Positions 46,657-56,800 of a stretch of DNA of 64,000 bases are shown in pieces; the stretch's first letter is position 1; the number at the start of each line of letters is the position of its first letter. The notes beneath the pieces are model-generated. The model was not told where the DNA came from, ran no database searches, and saw nothing but the letters and a program-made list of their open reading frames with translations. The position numbers were made by a program, and so were the translations under genes. This DNA is from Prevotella sp. 10(H). Lineage in GTDB: Bacteria; Bacteroidota; Bacteroidia; Bacteroidales; Dysgonomonadaceae. Where the stretch lies: assembly GCF_000711235.1 (NCBI RefSeq), contig NZ_JOMI01000001.1, forward strand, positions 1 through 64,000. The letters run 5' to 3'.

Positions 46657-47403
46657 ATGAACAATCAAACATTAGACAAAATGCGTCAGATGCGCCTTTT
46701 TGGTATGCACGACGCCTTCAAGACATCACTGGAAAATACATTGAAAGAACAAATGACCCAGGATCAGTTTATAGGACACCTGGTGGCCAGTGAGTTCGAC
46801 AACCGCCGAAACAGGGCTATTGAAAGGGCGGTTAAAGCTGCTTCATTCCGTTACAATGCTTCGATAGAAGAGATTGATTACACCTTTGAGCGGGGACTGG
46901 ACCGTAATCAGGTTGAGCGGTTAGCTGCCCTGGAGTTTGTCGCAGAAAGTAAAGACCTGTTCATAACCGGACCCACAGGAACAGGTAAGAGCTATCTGGC
47001 TACCGCATTGGGTAATAAAGCATGCCAGGATGGATATAAGGTATTATATGCCAGTACTGCAAAACTGATGAGCCAACTGAAGATTGCAAAGGTCAAAGGC
47101 TCTGTTATAAACGACTTTAAACGTATCGAGAGGATGGACCTGCTTATACTGGATGACTTCGGTATGCAGGCTTTCGACTCTCAGGCAAGGGGAATACTGA
47201 TGGATATAATAGAAGACAGGCATCAAAAGAGATCTACTATTATTACTTCGCAGGTCCCTGTTAAAGGTTGGTATGACGTTATTGGTGAGAAAACAGTTGC
47301 CGATGCCGTACTCGACCGATTAGTACATCATTCCCTGAGGGTAGAGTTATTTGGAGAATCAATCAGAAAAAGGAAAACTAAAAATGAAAATATGTATCGC
47401 TGA
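46657..47403 (+). CDS. istB: IS21 helper ATPase IstB
   Basis: 248 residues. The Walker A motif FITGPTGTGKSYLATALG is near residues 102-119 and Walker B LLILDDFGMQAF near 165. It is a DnaA/DnaC-like AAA ATPase that selects the target and activates IstA. Intact. Confidence 0.95.
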   Translation: MNNQTLDKMRQMRLFGMHDAFKTSLENTLKEQMTQDQFIGHLVASEFDNRRNRAIERAVKAASFRYNASIEEIDYTFERGLDRNQVERLAALEFVAESKDLFITGPTGTGKSYLATALGNKACQDGYKVLYASTAKLMSQLKIAKVKGSVINDFKRIERMDLLILDDFGMQAFDSQARGILMDIIEDRHQKRSTIITSQVPVKGWYDVIGEKTVADAVLDRLVHHSLRVELFGESIRKRKTKNENMYR

Positions 47404-47491
47404 TAAATTATGTGGGTCCGAATATAGAGATGTTGGGACTTATACCTATTTTTGTAAAATCTGTGGACCCATTACCTGGGTAGACCGATAA
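47384..47491 (+). CDS. Possible 35-residue Cys-pair peptide at end of IS21
   Basis: An ATG inside the istB end, in another frame, opens MKICIADKLCGSEYRDVG, then TYTYFCKICGPITWVDR. Cysteines at 4, 10, 24 and 27 could form a small zinc knuckle. The overlap with istB and the short length make this uncertain; it may be chance. Confidence 0.25.
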   Translation: MKICIADKLCGSEYRDVGTYTYFCKICGPITWVDR

Positions 47492-47629
47492 ATATTAAGT
47501 TTAACTCGGGCTTAAATCTTCTTCTTTTAGACCCCAATCCCGAGAACAACTTTTTACTGTTTGAACGGCATAACTTCAAGGGATCATTTTCCGCCGTTTT
47601 TAAGGGGTCATTTTTACCGTTTTTTCCAC

Positions 47630-47783
47630 TTTAGACACTTACAAAAAATGCGGTATTGCCCCATTAACATATTCCCGACTAATGCCAGATGCATTACATC
47701 CAAACGATGCCGGTCATTATGAGATAGCCCGTGTGATATGGGGCGATTTGGAGAACCTGATAATTTCATATTTCAATTCTTAG
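47630..47783 (+). pseudogene. C-terminal remnant of an SGNH hydrolase
   Basis: Immediately after the IS21 right end, an open frame of 50 codons contains LMPDALHPNDAGHYEIARVI, the Asp-x-x-His block V of SGNH/GDSL hydrolases, and ends at TAG 47781. The N-terminal part with the catalytic serine is gone. It is not a copy of the C-terminal end of the hydrolase at 31271. Confidence 0.65.
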
Positions 47784-47864
47784 TATTTCATTTTGAGTAG
47801 ATAAATTATAGGTGTACCAACGGATTTTTATCATTGTAGTGATAGGGCATCGTTCCTGCATTAT

Positions 47865-49067
47865 TTATAAGATGACAGATTTCTCCATGATGAATTTTAC
47901 AGCTGTAGGATCCGGAGCATGTGTATATGTTTCAATTTCATCCGAATTTAAATGGCCTGTTATTGTAGCAATAAATAAATTCGGATATCCCTGACTTTTA
48001 AGGTCTGTTATACCGGTATCACGGTATGAATATAGTTTCATTTCCTTTGGCATATCGGTTGCCTCTCTCATTTTGTCCCAATATTTATCTAGCTTTCTGG
48101 CGTTAAGAGGTTTTTTCCCGGGCATTAAACCCGATGAAAAAAGATAATAGTCTTCCGGATATCTATCGATACCTAAGTCAATGATCATCTTTATTAAATG
48201 CGGCGGTAGAAGACACCATCTTGCAACATTATTTTTTGCTTTCGTTTGATCCAAGTAAAGCGCATTCATAGCTATCTTAATATCTTTAATCTGTGTGAGG
48301 CATATCTCTTTTGGTCGCATAAAAGAATTATAAATCAAACCGCAAACGATTTCCATATTTGGTAAACGTTCTCTAAAATAATTCAGGGCTTCTTTACTTC
48401 TTTCAGGAGTAATAAGTATTCTTTGTTTCTTCATTGTTATTTTTGGTTTAATTTTTTCGAAATGATTCTCTTTACAATAACCTTTCGATTTAAACCAGAT
48501 CCACACACCGCGAAGAAAGTTAAGATAATTATTCAGTGTTCTTGGGCTGACATCTTTTTCTTCGTAAACATAATCTAAATATTTATTCGCATGGTTTACA
48601 TCAAAGTAACTAACATATATACTATTCAGTTTTTCATTGATAAGCCAATCTTTGAATAGCTTTATTTGCGATCTGTAGGTACGCATTGAGTCATCACTTA
48701 GTATCCCGTTTTTTTCGTCTTTTTCCTTAACTTTCAGGAATGCATCCAGAGCATCGGTTAACTTATGAAAAGCTTTGGCATTCTTTCCTTCTTCGTATGG
48801 ATTCCATCCTGAGTCAAGCTTTTCATTAATCACATCGCAGTATAATTTTGCATATCTGCGTGCCCTCACATCGTTGCCGATACGTTTACGAATTTTCTCG
48901 AATCTAAGTCTTTTCTTTTCTAATAGTCCTGAGTCCGGATTTAATATGCGGTATTCAATCTGCCATCCGGTAGGCCACTCTTTTAATGAAGCAGGTTCAT
49001 AGTTTACGAGTGGTAAACTTTCCAATCCCTTTATAAGTAGTTTTTTCTGAATTTGCCTGATGTCCAT
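47865..49067 (-). CDS. int: Tyrosine recombinase (integrase)
   Basis: About 400 residues from ATG 49067 (MDIRQIQKKLLIKG). An upstream in-frame ATG at 49163 lies inside the tRNA terminator hairpin, so it is not used. It has an N-terminal arm domain, a SAM-like core-binding domain (TYRSQIKLFKDWLINEK) and a catalytic domain: Arg in NSFMRPKEICL, Lys in DQTKAKNN, YSYRDTGITDL in place of the usual HxLRHT, and GHLNSDEIETYTH with the Tyr nucleophile. The box II His pair is replaced by Tyr and Asp. It lies 131 bases from the 3' end of tRNA-Ser, the classic arrangement for an element integrated in that tRNA. Confidence 0.9.
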   Translation of the reverse strand: MDIRQIQKKLLIKGLESLPLVNYEPASLKEWPTGWQIEYRILNPDSGLLEKKRLRFEKIRKRIGNDVRARRYAKLYCDVINEKLDSGWNPYEEGKNAKAFHKLTDALDAFLKVKEKDEKNGILSDDSMRTYRSQIKLFKDWLINEKLNSIYVSYFDVNHANKYLDYVYEEKDVSPRTLNNYLNFLRGVWIWFKSKGYCKENHFEKIKPKITMKKQRILITPERSKEALNYFRERLPNMEIVCGLIYNSFMRPKEICLTQIKDIKIAMNALYLDQTKAKNNVARWCLLPPHLIKMIIDLGIDRYPEDYYLFSSGLMPGKKPLNARKLDKYWDKMREATDMPKEMKLYSYRDTGITDLKSQGYPNLFIATITGHLNSDEIETYTHAPDPTAVKFIMEKSVIL

Positions 49068-49147
49068 TTTTTTTTTAGCTGGCTTATAGCCGGCTAAGAT
49101 TAAAAATATCTCCAGTTGCATTCTGGTTGCACTTCGATTAATCGCAA

Positions 49148-49193
49148 CCCTAAAAACGCACATAAGCCGCTAGTAATTAGCGACTTATGTAAT
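49148..49193 (-). terminator. tRNA-Ser terminator, bidirectional hairpin
   Basis: CATAAGCCGCTA (49161-49172) pairs with TAGCGACTTATG (49178-49189), with one wobble, around a 5-base loop. On the minus strand CGTTTTTAG follows; on the plus strand AATTTTTT follows. Confidence 0.8.
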
Positions 49194-49197
49194 TTTT

Positions 49198-49285
<88 letters not shown>

Positions 49286-49324
49286 AGTGTCTTGCATACA
49301 CTGTGCTTTTCCTCAAAAGCGTTG

Positions 49325-49354
49325 CAAAGATATGTACTTTTTTCTAATTGCAAA
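49325..49354 (-). promoter_or_regulatory. tRNA-Ser promoter (TTTG / TATCTTTG)
   Basis: On the minus strand a -33 TTTG (49354-49351) and a -7 TATCTTTG (49332-49325) are separated by 18 bases, the best match to the full Bacteroidota consensus in the window, 40 bases before the tRNA. Confidence 0.65.
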
Positions 49355-49391
49355 ATAAATAAATGCCTTTTTTATGAGAAAATATCTACCG

Positions 49392-50111
49392 TTAGAAGAA
49401 GTGTTTATTCAGAAACTCCATAAACTTGGCCTTATATGATTCTGATACAGGAATATACTCCTTGCCGAAAACAATGCAGTTTCTTTCTATCGTCTTTATC
49501 TTATCCAGATTGACAATGAAAGAACGGTGCACCCGCATAAACTGCTTTACCGGAAGCTTCTCTTCCAGCGACTGCATACTCATCAGCGAACTGACAGGCT
49601 CTTTCTGGTTTTCGAGATGAAACTTTACATAATCCTTCTGATTTTCTATATATAGTATGTTGTCGAAGTCAATCTTTTCCATCCTGTATCCCGACTTTAT
49701 GAAAATACTCGAAGAGATTTCCTGCGTATTCTCTGTCGGTTGCGAAGATATCAGTCTGAACCATTCCAAAGCCTTATTAGCTGCCTGTAGAAATTCGGCA
49801 TAATTTATAGGCTTCAGTAAATAGTCCAGCGCATTCAGCCGGAAACCTTCCACAGCATACTGATCGTAAGCAGTAGTGAAGATAATCTTGGTAGTGGGAG
49901 GGATGGTCTTTGAAAATTCCAGCCCTGTAATATGTGGCATATTTATATCGAGAAACAGTAAGTCTATTTTCTCGTTTCTCAGTATATCTATAGCAGCCAA
50001 TGCATTGCTGAAAGTACCTGCTAAAGACAGAAAAGGTGTCTTGCCAACATACGTCTTTAACAAGTCTACAGCCAAAGGCTCATCATCTATAATCACACAT
50101 TTGAGTATCAT
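49392..50111 (-). CDS. LytTR response regulator
   Basis: 239 residues. A receiver domain has VIIDDEPLAVDLL and a phospho-Asp near residue 56 in LLFLDINMPHITG. A C-terminal LytTR DNA-binding domain has YIENQKDYVKFHLE and QFMRVHRSFIVNLDKI. It begins overlapping the kinase stop by 4 bases and forms a two-component system. Repeats at 51237 and 51365 are candidate sites. Confidence 0.95.
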   Translation of the reverse strand: MILKCVIIDDEPLAVDLLKTYVGKTPFLSLAGTFSNALAAIDILRNEKIDLLFLDINMPHITGLEFSKTIPPTTKIIFTTAYDQYAVEGFRLNALDYLLKPINYAEFLQAANKALEWFRLISSQPTENTQEISSSIFIKSGYRMEKIDFDNILYIENQKDYVKFHLENQKEPVSSLMSMQSLEEKLPVKQFMRVHRSFIVNLDKIKTIERNCIVFGKEYIPVSESYKAKFMEFLNKHFF

Positions 50112-51184
50112 GATTCAGTAATTTCTTTTCGAAAATCAATTCTTAACAGCGTAAAGAAGCTATCAGTACGTTTCTCAGCTATAAATTCATGTTTATGAGG
50201 ATACAGGAGTGCAAGTCTTTTAGACAGATTGGCAAGGCCGATACCGGAATTCTTTTCTTCCATATTCTGTTCTTTTTCCACAAGGCTGTTTTCAACTGTA
50301 CATAAAACTCCTATACCGGGATCGACCAAGATACTGATATCTATAAAACTCTCGCTTCCGTTATTGATGCCGTGTTTGAATGCGTTTTCAATCAGGGTGA
50401 TAAACATCAGTGAAGCGATCATATCATGGCTTCCTTTATTCTCTATAAGCACGTTCAGCTTCACTTCCGGACTAAGCCTAAGTTTCATCAGATCGATATA
50501 ATTACGCGTAAATTCCAGTTCTTTATCCAATGGAACAAATAGTACATCATTGTCGTACATTACATATCGCAACAGCTTACTAAGCCTGTGTACAGCGTCC
50601 TGCGCCCTACTTTGGTCTATTGCTATCAGCGAATATATATTATTCAACGTATTGAACAGGAAATGAGGATTCAACTGACTCCTCAGATTGCGCAGATCCG
50701 CTTCCAGTTGTACGCTTTTAGCTTTTTCTAAATTGATAGAGTCGCGGTACCAGCGTATAGTTGTTTTTATAGCTACAGCAAGCCCGATAACAAAGATTAT
50801 GGATACATAATCAAATATCACACGCATCACCATCGGAGGCTTACCATAGTGACGCGGCCGGTCTTGAATACCCTGTTGCACAATTTTCATAGCTTCGGGT
50901 GCAGGTTTCATATATTCCGAAAGCAGGGCCTGAAAAACTACAAGAACTGCGATAAGCATTATGTTTATAATTATATATAGTGTAAATTTTCTGTTGAAAA
51001 GATATTTTCTTATCAGATATGAATAATTGGCATAAAACAATATAGCGAATATTCCCATTCGTATAACATAATTATAATAAGGCTTATAATCGAACGTACC
51101 CTCGCGCGATATCAGGTATATAGGGACTATAAGCACGATAGCCCAGATAATTATGTGGGGAAAAATCTTTATGAAGTTTTTCAT
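50108..51184 (-). CDS. LytS-type sensor histidine kinase
   Basis: About 358 residues from ATG 51184 (MKNFIKIFPHIIIW). An upstream ATG at 51211 lies within the promoter box. Four hydrophobic segments occupy the first 140 residues. The His_kinase motif LRSQLNPHFLFNTLNNIYSL has its His near 172, and the ATPase has NAFKHGINN and GIGLANLSKRL. It pairs with the LytTR regulator downstream. Confidence 0.9.
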   Translation of the reverse strand: MKNFIKIFPHIIIWAIVLIVPIYLISREGTFDYKPYYNYVIRMGIFAILFYANYSYLIRKYLFNRKFTLYIIINIMLIAVLVVFQALLSEYMKPAPEAMKIVQQGIQDRPRHYGKPPMVMRVIFDYVSIIFVIGLAVAIKTTIRWYRDSINLEKAKSVQLEADLRNLRSQLNPHFLFNTLNNIYSLIAIDQSRAQDAVHRLSKLLRYVMYDNDVLFVPLDKELEFTRNYIDLMKLRLSPEVKLNVLIENKGSHDMIASLMFITLIENAFKHGINNGSESFIDISILVDPGIGVLCTVENSLVEKEQNMEEKNSGIGLANLSKRLALLYPHKHEFIAEKRTDSFFTLLRIDFRKEITES

Positions 51185-51208
51185 ATCTGTCCTAATCATT
51201 ATCTCACT

Positions 51209-51216
51209 CAAACTTA
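51209..51216 (-). promoter_or_regulatory. -7 box TAAGTTTG for kinase operon
   Basis: Minus-strand TAAGTTTG fits TAnnTTTG, 24 bases before ATG 51184, and decides against the upstream start. Confidence 0.45.
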
Positions 51217-51236
51217 TAATTAATATTTAGTATTTG

Positions 51237-51399
51237 TTAACTATATATTGTTAAAAAGTAACAAAAGTAACGTTTTTCAGCTATTCGTTATTAGTAGATA
51301 CCTTTTACCTTTTTTATTTTGTCATTTTAAGTATAACGAAACACTTTTCTTACATTTACATTAATTAACTGTATTCTGTTAAAAAGTAACAAACGTAAC
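51237..51399. repeat. Two 35-bp repeats upstream of the LytTR system
   Basis: 51237-51271 and 51365-51399 match at 31 of 35 positions; both contain GTTAAAAAGTAACAAA followed by AGTAAC or CGTAAC, so each has two GTAAC words 10 bases apart. They lie in the 546-base gap before the kinase gene. The rest of the gap (51400-51757) is AT-rich with short inverted TTGACAGT-type words and no gene I can support. Confidence 0.5.
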
Positions 51400-51757
51400 A
51401 ATTCTTAATAGACAGTTGATAATTGACAATGAATAAATCCAAAAGCTGTCAACTGTATACTATCCACTGTCAAGAAAAACAGAGAATTATCCACTAATAC
51501 TGTATAGATAAATTATATACGTCAAAATCGTAATATATAAATCATATTTTAGTATCTTAAACACCCACTTTCTTTATCAGAGGTGCACCCCCCAGATAAT
51601 ATAAGCAGTTGTACAAATAATAAAAGGCAAAACAATATTTTTTCAACATGGGTTCTTCAGAAGAAAAACGATGGCCGGCATCAGGACACCAGCCATCAAT
51701 AAACCCAACAATCTTAATTTACTATAAGTGTTCATATAAGCCTGATTTGTGAAGTTA

Positions 51758-52342
51758 TTAAAACAAATCTTCATCCGGCGCATCAGTGCGGCCCTTGCCG
51801 TCATCCGGTCTTTGTGCAGGGGGCTGCGGCATTCTTCCTCTCGGCGGTCGTGCTCCTTGTCGGCCCTGTCCTCTGAATTCTATGTTTTTCTTATTAACCG
51901 CGAAGATGTTATATTGTTCATCGGATAATATGGAACGGTATTTTTTATCATACTTCTCCTCATTCTTCTTTATTTTTTCATCGATTTTAGCCACCTTCTC
52001 AAAGAGTTTCTGCCTTTCCTTTTCGGCCATACCCGGATTCTCACCATCTATCTGTAGTTCCCGTTTTTGCTGTATCAATTTCGATGCATCTTTACGTTCG
52101 TTGGTGATTTCCTTGCTTAACTTTTCGCGCTGTTCCAGTGTTAGTTCGGGAATATCAGACAGACCCATTATCATAAATCCATTTGCACTTTGTCCTTGCC
52201 CTTGACCCGCTCTTTGCATAGGAGGACGACCGCCACCGTGTCCACCCGGACGTCTTCCGCCATTGCCGCCACCTATCGGAGGCTGAGCTGCCAGTGTTGT
52301 ACACCAAAAAATGAATATTGCTGCTAATAATCCTTTCTTCAT
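51758..52342 (-). CDS. Secreted Gly/Pro-rich protein with LTxxQ-like motifs
   Basis: 194 residues. A signal peptide (LLAAIFIFWCTTLAAQ) is followed by a low-complexity Gly/Arg/Pro segment, a helical core (LTLEQREKLSKEITNERKDA, SILSDEQYNIFAVNKK) and a second Arg/Pro-rich tail. The LTxxQ-like repeats suggest a Spy/CpxP-type periplasmic helical protein. Such genes often stand near LytTR systems in this phylum (weak recollection). Confidence 0.6.
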   Translation of the reverse strand: MKKGLLAAIFIFWCTTLAAQPPIGGGNGGRRPGGHGGGRPPMQRAGQGQGQSANGFMIMGLSDIPELTLEQREKLSKEITNERKDASKLIQQKRELQIDGENPGMAEKERQKLFEKVAKIDEKIKKNEEKYDKKYRSILSDEQYNIFAVNKKNIEFRGQGRQGARPPRGRMPQPPAQRPDDGKGRTDAPDEDLF

Positions 52343-52517
52343 AATTTTTTTATTTCAAAATTATGAGAGTGATAACGGCAAAACAATGATAATCGACAAA
52401 AGGGTTATTTTAGTCGAAGTATAAGCTTTTCAGGCTGATAAAATGTAGTTGTTTTGTGTATGGTTTGTAGTAAATAATAGAAAAAGGAAAATGAAAATTT
52501 GTCATCTTCCTTTATAT

Positions 52518-53693
52518 TTACTTCTTCTTTGCACCGATCCAGGTCATCTTTCTCCAGATATATTCCAACGGCCCGTGCCTGTGGTTTTTCATCCACCAGT
52601 AGCAGAAGAAATATTGCAGGATAAACAATACAATGCCTAAAAGAAAAGAATATGTTATCCCCAACTTGTTATGCATAGCCAAGCCCCAATTATAGAAGAT
52701 AAAAGAACCGATGATAGATTGCATAATATAGTTCGTCAGTGTCATTTTTCCGTATGGGCGTAACTTACTCAGCCATTTATGGCCTCTTACGGTATGGTAA
52801 TAGATAAGAATGACAAGCGAAACAAGGAAAGTCATAAAGCCCATGTTTGCCAATGACCGTATTATCAACCGCAATGGTGTAAGAATGGCTTTATTTTCTA
52901 TAAAATCCGGCAACATACTCACCAGTCCGCTCAACGGGAAGAAACATATAATACCTATTATCAGCGCTCTGTTCCAGAAACGGATGTTCTTCTCGTTATG
53001 CAGAAGCATTCCGGCCTTTCCTATCACCATGCCTATCATAAACAGAGCAGGTGTCTGGAAGAAGCGGGCGTTTTCCCATGCCCATGTAAGGCTCGCCAAT
53101 TGTCCATCCCATAGATTTGTCTTAGCCATTTCGAGGAAGGTGCCTTCATTTTGTACTTTAAAAGCTTCTTTGAAAAAATACCCCGCCATAGGCCTGTCCG
53201 GTATGTATTCCGGATTTATAAGGGCATATATAAGTTTGCCCCATTCCATTGGCTGCAGCATCAGTATGGTTGCAATAATAAGGATTGTTTTTATTTTCAG
53301 GCGGGCAACAAAAATCAGTACGATGCCTGCAATGGAATAAAGTACAAGTATTTCTCCCGTAAAGAACATGGCATTTATATTTCCCCATATAAAGAGCAGG
53401 AACAGGCGCCAAAGGAAGCGCAGTCTGAAATCATTCCCTTTTTGCAGTTGGTTGTTGTCCTGAATAAAAAAGCTGAATCCGAACAATAATGCGAAGATAC
53501 CGTAGGCCTTTCCCCCGAAAAGAAAGAACATGGAATCCCATATCGATTTATCGGTGAATTGAAGCCATGGATTATCAACTTCGGGATAAGAATAAAAATT
53601 GAAATGCTCTATACTGTGCAACAGAAAAATTCCCATAATGGCGAAGCCCCGTAGTACATCGGCAACATCGATTCGTTGTGTGTCTTTAATCAT
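52518..53693 (-). CDS. DUF418 family membrane protein
   Basis: About 391 residues from ATG 53693 (MIKDTQRIDVADVLRGF); an upstream in-frame ATG gives a non-conserved extension. The start RIDVADVLRGFAIMGIFLLH and the C-terminal YGKMTLTNYIMQSIIGSFIF are DUF418 hallmarks, with about ten hydrophobic helices. It may be a transporter or acyl-transfer membrane protein; role unknown. Confidence 0.85.
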   Translation of the reverse strand: MIKDTQRIDVADVLRGFAIMGIFLLHSIEHFNFYSYPEVDNPWLQFTDKSIWDSMFFLFGGKAYGIFALLFGFSFFIQDNNQLQKGNDFRLRFLWRLFLLFIWGNINAMFFTGEILVLYSIAGIVLIFVARLKIKTILIIATILMLQPMEWGKLIYALINPEYIPDRPMAGYFFKEAFKVQNEGTFLEMAKTNLWDGQLASLTWAWENARFFQTPALFMIGMVIGKAGMLLHNEKNIRFWNRALIIGIICFFPLSGLVSMLPDFIENKAILTPLRLIIRSLANMGFMTFLVSLVILIYYHTVRGHKWLSKLRPYGKMTLTNYIMQSIIGSFIFYNWGLAMHNKLGITYSFLLGIVLFILQYFFCYWWMKNHRHGPLEYIWRKMTWIGAKKK

Positions 53694-53793
53694 ATATGGT
53701 ATTATTTGAGTGCAAGGTATTACAGTTCTGATAGATAAAAGAGGGAAATTATTCATTTTGGGCAGGTAATTCCGTCTTTCGGGGATAAAAATA

Positions 53794-53825
53794 CATAACT
53801 CCTTTTGATAATAAAAGGAGTTATG
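53794..53825 (-). terminator. Terminator after mfd
   Basis: CATAACTCCTTTT and AAAAGGAGTTATG are perfect complements (13 bp) with a 6-base loop; on the minus strand TATTTTTAT follows. It closes mfd before the DUF418 gene. Confidence 0.8.
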
Positions 53826-53855
53826 CGCTTATTTTAATTTGATATAATTTTCTAT

Positions 53856-56800
53856 TTATTCCCCGATAATCTCCATTAGAGCCATACAGGCCGTTTCCAC
53901 ATTCGGAATATGCTGAATGCTTACCGAACGTTTTCCGTTACGTTCTTTCAGTTCGCAACTGCGTGGATATTTCTGTATATAATCCAGCAATTTATCGAAT
54001 GCTTTCGATTGATAATAAGGAGATTCGGGATTGGAGACAAGGAACAGGCTCATACGTCCACCCTTAAGTACTACTTTTTCTATACCGAGTGTTTTTGCTA
54101 ATATTCTTAGACGAACAACCATAATCAACTCGTGCCCTTCATGGGGTATCTTACCGAAACGGTCTTCTAGTCTGAGAATGAAGTTCTGTACATCGGCTTC
54201 CCGTTCCATATTGTCCAGTTCACGGTAAAGAGTAATACGTTCCGAATCGTTGGGAATGTATGTTGCAGGGAAAAGCAGTTCGAGGTCGCTTTCTATCTGT
54301 ACATCGTCCACGAAGTTGTCTCCGGCAATTTTTTCGTCACCCTCCGTTTCATGATACAGGTCGGCAAATTCATCATTCTTAAGTTCATTTACAGCTTCGG
54401 TCAAAATCTTCTGATATACTTCATAACCGAGGTCGGCAATGAATCCGCTCTGCTCTGCTCCGAGCAGGTTGCCCGCACCGCGTATGTCTAAATCCTGCAT
54501 GGCAATATGAAATCCATGCCCCAATTCGGAAAAATTTTCGATAGCCTGCAGACGCCGTCTTGCTTCGGGAGTCAATGTGTGCAGGGGAGGAGCGAGGAGG
54601 TAAGCAAAAGCCTTCTTATTACTTCGCCCTACACGCCCGCGAAGCTGGTGTAGGTCGCTTAGTCCGAAGTTTTGTGCATTGTTTACAATGATTGTATTTG
54701 CATTCGGTATATCAATTCCCGATTCGATGATAGAGGTGGCGATAAGTACATCGTATTCGTGATTTACAAAGTCGATAATTATCGATTCCAGTTTTGCAGG
54801 GTCCATTTGCCCATGCCCGACAGCGATACGTGCATCGGGAACCTCGCGACGAATGATGTCTTCGAGTTCGTATATGTTTTTTATACGATTATTGATGAAG
54901 AATATCTGCCCGTTTCGGCTCATCTCAAACTCGATAGCTTCGCGTATGATCTGCGGGTCGAATGTATGTACTTCGGTCTGTATTGGGTAACGGTTTGGCG
55001 GCGGAGTAGTGATAGCCGAAAGGTCGCGCGCACCCATCAGCGAGAACTGTAACGTACGCGGAATCGGGGTAGCTGTCATCGTTAGCGTGTCCACGTTCGA
55101 TTTCATTTGTTTCAGCTTTTCCTTTACAGCCACGCCGAATTTTTGCTCTTCGTCTATTATCAGTAGTCCGAGGTCTTTAAATTGTACGTCCTTGCTTACA
55201 ATGCGGTGTGTGCCGATAAGAATATCTACTTTGCCCTCTTTTACATCGTTGAGGGTTTGCTTTATCTGATTCGTACTGCGTGCGCGACTGATATATTCCA
55301 CACGGCAGGGGAAGTCTTTCAGACGATCTTTGAATGTCTGATAATGCTGATATGCCAGTACCGTAGTAGGTACAAGCACAGCTACCTGTTTATTGTCCGT
55401 TACAGCCTTGAAAGCCGCGCGTATGGCTACTTCTGTTTTGCCGAAACCTACATCGCCGCATATCAGGCGATCCATTGGCTTCACGTTTTCCATGTCATGC
55501 TTCACATCGGCGGTAGCCTTTACCTGATCGGGTGTATCCTCATATATAAAAGAGGCTTCCAATTCGTTTTGCAGAAACGAATCGGGAGAAAACTTGAAGC
55601 CTTCTTCCTGACGGCGTTTTGCATACAACTGGATAAGATCGCGGGCAATATCTTTTACCTTGCTCTTTGTCTTTTCCTTTATATTGTTCCACGCTCCGGT
55701 TCCCAGTTTGTTGATACGAGGCGGTTCGCCTTCTTTTCCCCTGTATTTCGATATCTTATGAAGTGCATGAAGCGATACGAAAATCGTGTCGTTATTGAGG
55801 TAAATTAGCTTTATCAGTTCCTGCATCTTACCGTTCATATCCGAGCGGACAAGACCGCCGAATTGCCCTACACCATGATCGATATGTACGATATAGTCAC
55901 CGATCTGGAACTGTTGCAGTTCTTTCAGAGATAAAGCAAATTTACCCGAACGTACACGGTCCGATTTCAGATTGTATTTATGGTAACGGTCGAAAAGCTG
56001 ATGATCGGTAAAACAACATATTTTCAGAGTATCATCGCTGAATCCTTCCGATAAGGTTCTTTCTACGGGTGTGAAACTTATATTATCGCCGCGGTCTTCG
56101 AATATCGATTGCAGGCGTTTGTGCTGTTTCTCGCTATCGCTTAAGATATAGATTTTGAATCCGTTGTCGATATATTTATGGAATGTTTCACTTATCAGGT
56201 CGAAATTCTTGTGAAACGGTTGCTGCATGTTGGTGTGAAATTCGAATGTCGCATCGGGCACATCATAAGCCCGCGCTCCGAAGTGGATATGGCGGAATTC
56301 GGATATAAGCCTTGTATATTCATCCCTGTTAGTCAACTTATTCTGAATATCTTTTTCATACTCCGGATTATCCAGTATGCCGGAGTCATTATATACAGCC
56401 TCTACTTTTTCTGCTGCCCATGCAAAATCCCTGAATCCTATGATACTTTCTTTTGGTATCATTTTCAGAAGCGAATCCCTGTCGAGGTCGGATTTCTGCA
56501 TATCGGGGATAATCTGTATTTGTTGCAGTTTCTCTTTAGATAACTGTGTTTCTATATCGAAGGTGCGAATTGTACTTACCTCGTCACCGAAAAAGTCAAT
56601 ACGGTAAGGGAACTCATACGAAAAAGAAAAGACATCGAGAATACTCCCACGAATTGCATATTGCCCCGGCTCATATACATAGTCCACATATTCGAAACCA
56701 AAACTGTCCAGCATTTCTGATACGAAATTGCGGTCTATCTCTTCATCCGCTTTGATATGGATTGTGTTCTTTTCCAAAATACTCTTGGCTACCACTTTTT

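Larger units (their letters stand above)
44883..47629 (+). mobile_element. IS21-family insertion sequence
   Basis: About 2.75 kb bounded by 45-bp inverted repeats (44883-44927 and 47585-47629) that differ at one position; the outer end reads GTGGAAAAAACGGTAAAAA. It holds istA, istB and a small trailing frame. I found no direct target duplication next to the repeats (left flank ends in GGTAG, right begins TTTAG), so a deletion or recombination after insertion is possible. Confidence 0.9.

Noticed and set aside
52405-52596. 63-codon minus-strand frame at the end of the DUF418 gene
   Set aside because: It overlaps the conserved DUF418 C-terminus in another frame and has no supporting motif.
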